A stretch of 7,477 nt of DNA from Planctomycetota bacterium (GTDB lineage Bacteria > Planctomycetota > Phycisphaerae > WQYP01), in contig JAKCCC010000079.1 in NCBI GenBank assembly GCA_021838985.1, positions 1 through 7,477 on the forward strand. The letters run 5' to 3'. The notes below the pieces were generated by a model that saw only the letters and a list, made by a program, of their open reading frames with translations, was not told the DNA's origin and made no database searches. A program made the translations under genes and the position numbers. Shown one piece after another: positions 5,962 to 7,477 of the stretch; position 1 is the first letter of the stretch, and each line of letters opens with the position of its first letter.

Positions 5962-6513
5962 GTGAACGAACTTGAACCGGCCGCGGCCCGCGGCGAAACG
6001 CCGGCCATGTTAAGCCCGGAAATTCAGTTGTTGGTTTTGGACGTCGACGGCGTGCTTACCGACGGCGGCATCATTCGCGACGACAGCGGCCAGCAGATTA
6101 AACGCTTTCATGTGCGCGACGGCACGGGCCTGGTGATCTGGCGGCGGCTGAATCGCCAGGTGGCGTTGCTGACCGGCAAGGAAAGCCTGGTCGTGCAGCA
6201 CCGCGCGGAAGAACTGGGCATTCAGCATGTCTTCCAGAATGTCACCAACAAGGTTGAGATTTATGCCGACTTGCTGGAACAACTGGGCTTCAGCGACGCG
6301 CAAACGGCTTACATCGGCGACGATCTCCCGGACCTGCCGGTGCTGCGGCGCTGCGGGTGCCCCATCGCCGTGGCCGATGCCGCCGAAGAAGTCCGCGCGG
6401 TGGCGCGGTATGTGACCAAATATCCCGGTGGCTACGGCGCCGTGCGCGACGCCATAGAATGGCTCTGCAAGCGCATGAACCTCTGGGAACAGGCGTTGGC
6501 CCGGTATGCTTGA
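5962..6513 (+). CDS. kdsC: 3-deoxy-D-manno-octulosonate-8-phosphate phosphatase (HAD superfamily)
   Basis: This 183-residue cytosolic enzyme removes phosphate from Kdo 8-phosphate to give Kdo for LPS inner core. It is a cap-less HAD phosphatase with all motifs in place: nucleophile/acid pair in DVDGVLTDG (D27 and D29), motif II threonine in LLTGKES (T71), motif III lysine in NVTNK (K97), and metal-binding GDDLPDLP (119-126). Size matches E. coli KdsC (188 residues). The GTG at 5962 is chosen because GGAG sits at 5949-5952, nine bases away. The frame stays open back to 5809, but that would overlap the methyltransferase and has no ribosome site. An ATG at 6007 would also leave the core intact. 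It is separated from the methyltransferase stop by 64 bp and follows kdsD's pathway step, so it was probably adjacent to kdsD before the insert arrived. Confidence 0.94.
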   Translation: MNELEPAAARGETPAMLSPEIQLLVLDVDGVLTDGGIIRDDSGQQIKRFHVRDGTGLVIWRRLNRQVALLTGKESLVVQHRAEELGIQHVFQNVTNKVEIYADLLEQLGFSDAQTAYIGDDLPDLPVLRRCGCPIAVADAAEEVRAVARYVTKYPGGYGAVRDAIEWLCKRMNLWEQALARYA

Positions 6514-6516
6514 GCA

Positions 6517-6543
6517 CCGGTCGCCTCGCCGGGGGCGAGCCGG
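6517..6543 (+). terminator. Hairpin after kdsC, weak terminator candidate
   Basis: CCGG (6517-6520) pairs with CCGG (6540-6543) and CTCGCC (6525-6530) pairs with GGCGAG (6534-6539) around a GGG loop, leaving a four-base bulge (6521-6524). The bases after it are ACTTTATT, a poor T-tract. It starts three bases after the kdsC stop. It may cause partial termination, or protect the kdsC transcript end, before the lptC-like gene. Confidence 0.35.
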
Positions 6544-6680
6544 ACTTTATTGAGTCGCCTAAAGGCATGCCCGTGGCGATTTCGTGGCGACCTGATAGGC
6601 CGCTGGCGGGCTTAGCTCCTGTGGACCGGCCAGCCCATCAGCAGGCGGTGCTCACGCCGGGACCCGGTGCGCAGGGTGTG

Positions 6681-6700
6681 CACCGGACGATAATCCGGTG
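6681..6700 (+). repeat. Perfect 7-bp hairpin in the pre-lptC spacer
   Basis: CACCGGA (6681-6687) and TCCGGTG (6694-6700) are exact reverse complements around a CGATAA loop. The right arm overlaps GGTGGT (6697-6702), which can pair with ACCACC at 6725-6730, so two exclusive folds are possible about 55-100 nt before the next start codon. No T-run follows, so it is not an intrinsic terminator. Confidence 0.4.
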
Positions 6701-6783
6701 GTGGCTTTCCCAACGCGGACCGCGACCACCGCACCCGGCAGGCGGCGCCCACGAGGCCTACCCGCCGGTTATGGAACCAAACG

Positions 6784-7477
6784 ATGCGTAAGAAAATTTT
6801 TCTCTATCTGATTTGCTTCCTTATTGCGCTGGTGGTGCTCCACTGGGTGCGCCACGAATATTTTCCGCCCGGAACCCCGTTAGCGCGCCGACACCTGACT
6901 CCAACCCCGGTACAAACGGGCGTCGGCGCCTCCCACCTGGTCATCGAAACCCGCAACGCCCGCGGGATTTTGCTGTACGTCCTGCGCTGCCGGCACGCCA
7001 CCCCCGAAGGCCACGGTCGTTACCGGTTGGTGCATCCGCAAATTCAGTTTTATGGCGCCCATGACCAATCCGTGCGCATCACGGGCCAGACCGGCGACAT
7101 GGTGGTGGATCAGATCGGCGGACCGCTGAGCGGAAAGATTTATCCCCGCCGCGGCACCCTCGCGGGTCATCCGACTATCACCATAGGTCCGACGAGATCT
7201 TTCACGGGCGCCGGGGCGGCGCGCCGCCCCGGCCAGCTGCAAATCCGGCTCGCCGGACCGGTCCATTTTGATTATCAGACTGGTCTGGTAACCAGTGCCG
7301 GTTCGGTGCGGCTGCGCAGCGATCGGCTGTCCTTTAAGGGCGCCGGTTTGACCGCTGAAATCAACGTGCGCACCAAACGGCTGGAGTATCTGCAAATCGC
7401 CCGTGGCCATCGCTTGGTCGTGCAGAATATCTCCGCCGCGACCGCCGGTGCGGAAACCGGAGCGCCACGCGCCCGGC
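6784..7477 (+). CDS. LptC/LptA-like LPS-export protein, membrane-anchored (partial, runs off the window)
   Basis: An open frame runs from ATG 6784 to the end without a stop (231 codons visible), so the C terminus is missing. The N terminus is basic (MRKK) followed by one hydrophobic segment at residues 5-22, a typical inner-membrane anchor with the rest in the periplasm. The body follows the LptC/OstA-type beta-jellyroll pattern: RNARGILLYVLRC (a G-x-x-x-Y-x-L-like opening), a HPQIQFYG strand, VRITGQTGDMVVD, and later VHFDYQTGLVTSAGSVRL and FKGAGLTAEI, which resemble LptC/LptA strand repeats. Position directly after kdsC matches the common kdsD-kdsC-lptC order. It is already longer than E. 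coli LptC (191 residues), so a longer or fused form is likely. The ribosome site is weak (GGA eight bases upstream). The family call rests on pattern and context rather than on strict motifs. Confidence 0.72.
   Translation, partial: MRKKIFLYLICFLIALVVLHWVRHEYFPPGTPLARRHLTPTPVQTGVGASHLVIETRNARGILLYVLRCRHATPEGHGRYRLVHPQIQFYGAHDQSVRITGQTGDMVVDQIGGPLSGKIYPRRGTLAGHPTITIGPTRSFTGAGAARRPGQLQIRLAGPVHFDYQTGLVTSAGSVRLRSDRLSFKGAGLTAEINVRTKRLEYLQIARGHRLVVQNISAATAGAETGAPRAR

Larger units (their letters stand above)
6514..6783 (+). other. 270-nt non-coding spacer rich in inverted repeats
   Basis: No credible gene is seen here on either strand. The frame continuous with kdsC is stopped by TAG near 6613 and TAA at 6691-6693, and the other frames look like unselected GC-rich sequence. 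Besides the hairpin at 6517-6543, GTCGCC (6554-6559) pairs with GGCGAC (6586-6591), GGCATGCC (6564-6571) is self-complementary, and CGTGGCGA occurs twice in tandem (6572-6579 and 6583-6590). CACCGGA/TCCGGTG (6681-6687/6694-6700) forms a perfect 7-bp hairpin. GGTGGT (6697-6702) can alternatively pair with ACCACC (6725-6730). This could be the leader of the lptC-like gene or a small RNA. No known RNA family was recognised. Confidence 0.4.

Noticed and set aside
5397..6008. Open frame of 203 codons on the - strand
   Set aside because: It is antisense to the well-supported methyltransferase, crosses into kdsC and shows no domain signature.
6514..6783. RNase P, SRP or tmRNA-like RNA in the spacer (AAGTCCGG on the - strand drew attention)
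   Set aside because: The surrounding conserved RNase P blocks are absent, and no SRP or tmRNA signature was found on either strand.
6357..6791. Open frame of 144 codons on the + strand spanning the kdsC end and the spacer
   Set aside because: It is out of frame with kdsC, Arg/Pro/Gly-rich, with no ribosome site or motif. The spacer portion shows no coding character.

Overview
The window reads as chromosomal DNA of a GC-rich, LPS-making Gram-negative-type bacterium. The best guess is a planctomycete, perhaps of the Phycisphaerae side. This is inference from three things: the exported prenyltransferase/squalene-oxidase-repeat protein, the archaeal/actinobacterial-type inositol-1-phosphate synthase, and the Kdo/Lpt genes. 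No rRNA or other phylogenetic marker is present. Coding density is high, and hand-counted lines of core genes run at roughly 65-72% G+C.

Left part (1-2532, + strand). A leader region carries a consensus -10 box, a two-way hairpin and an intrinsic-terminator-like hairpin directly before the first Shine-Dalgarno site. It is followed by an exported alpha/alpha-toroid (prenyltransferase-repeat) protein. Its stop codon overlaps the start of myo-inositol-1-phosphate synthase (ATGA), so the two are probably co-translated. The inositol gene then runs 53 bp into the 3' end of argG, which lies on the opposite strand.

Middle (2480-3826). argG (argininosuccinate synthase, arginine biosynthesis) is on the - strand. 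It diverges from kdsD across a short intergenic region that holds a plausible argG promoter.

Right part (3820-7477, + strand). This is a Kdo/LPS-export gene cluster in pathway order: kdsD (arabinose-5-phosphate isomerase, SIS plus two CBS domains), kdsC (Kdo-8-phosphate phosphatase, HAD), and a membrane-anchored LptC/LptA-like protein cut by the window end. Between kdsD and kdsC sits a two-gene insert of visibly lower G+C (about 52-57%). It encodes a 99-residue protein of unknown function, translationally coupled to a phage-type Dam N6-adenine DNA methyltransferase. An 8-bp direct repeat lies on both sides of the insert. A 270-nt non-coding, hairpin-rich spacer separates kdsC from the lptC-like gene.

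The most noteworthy items are the methyltransferase cassette inside the Kdo operon, the attenuator-like leader at 144-232, and the structured spacer at 6514-6783. None can be proven novel without database searches.
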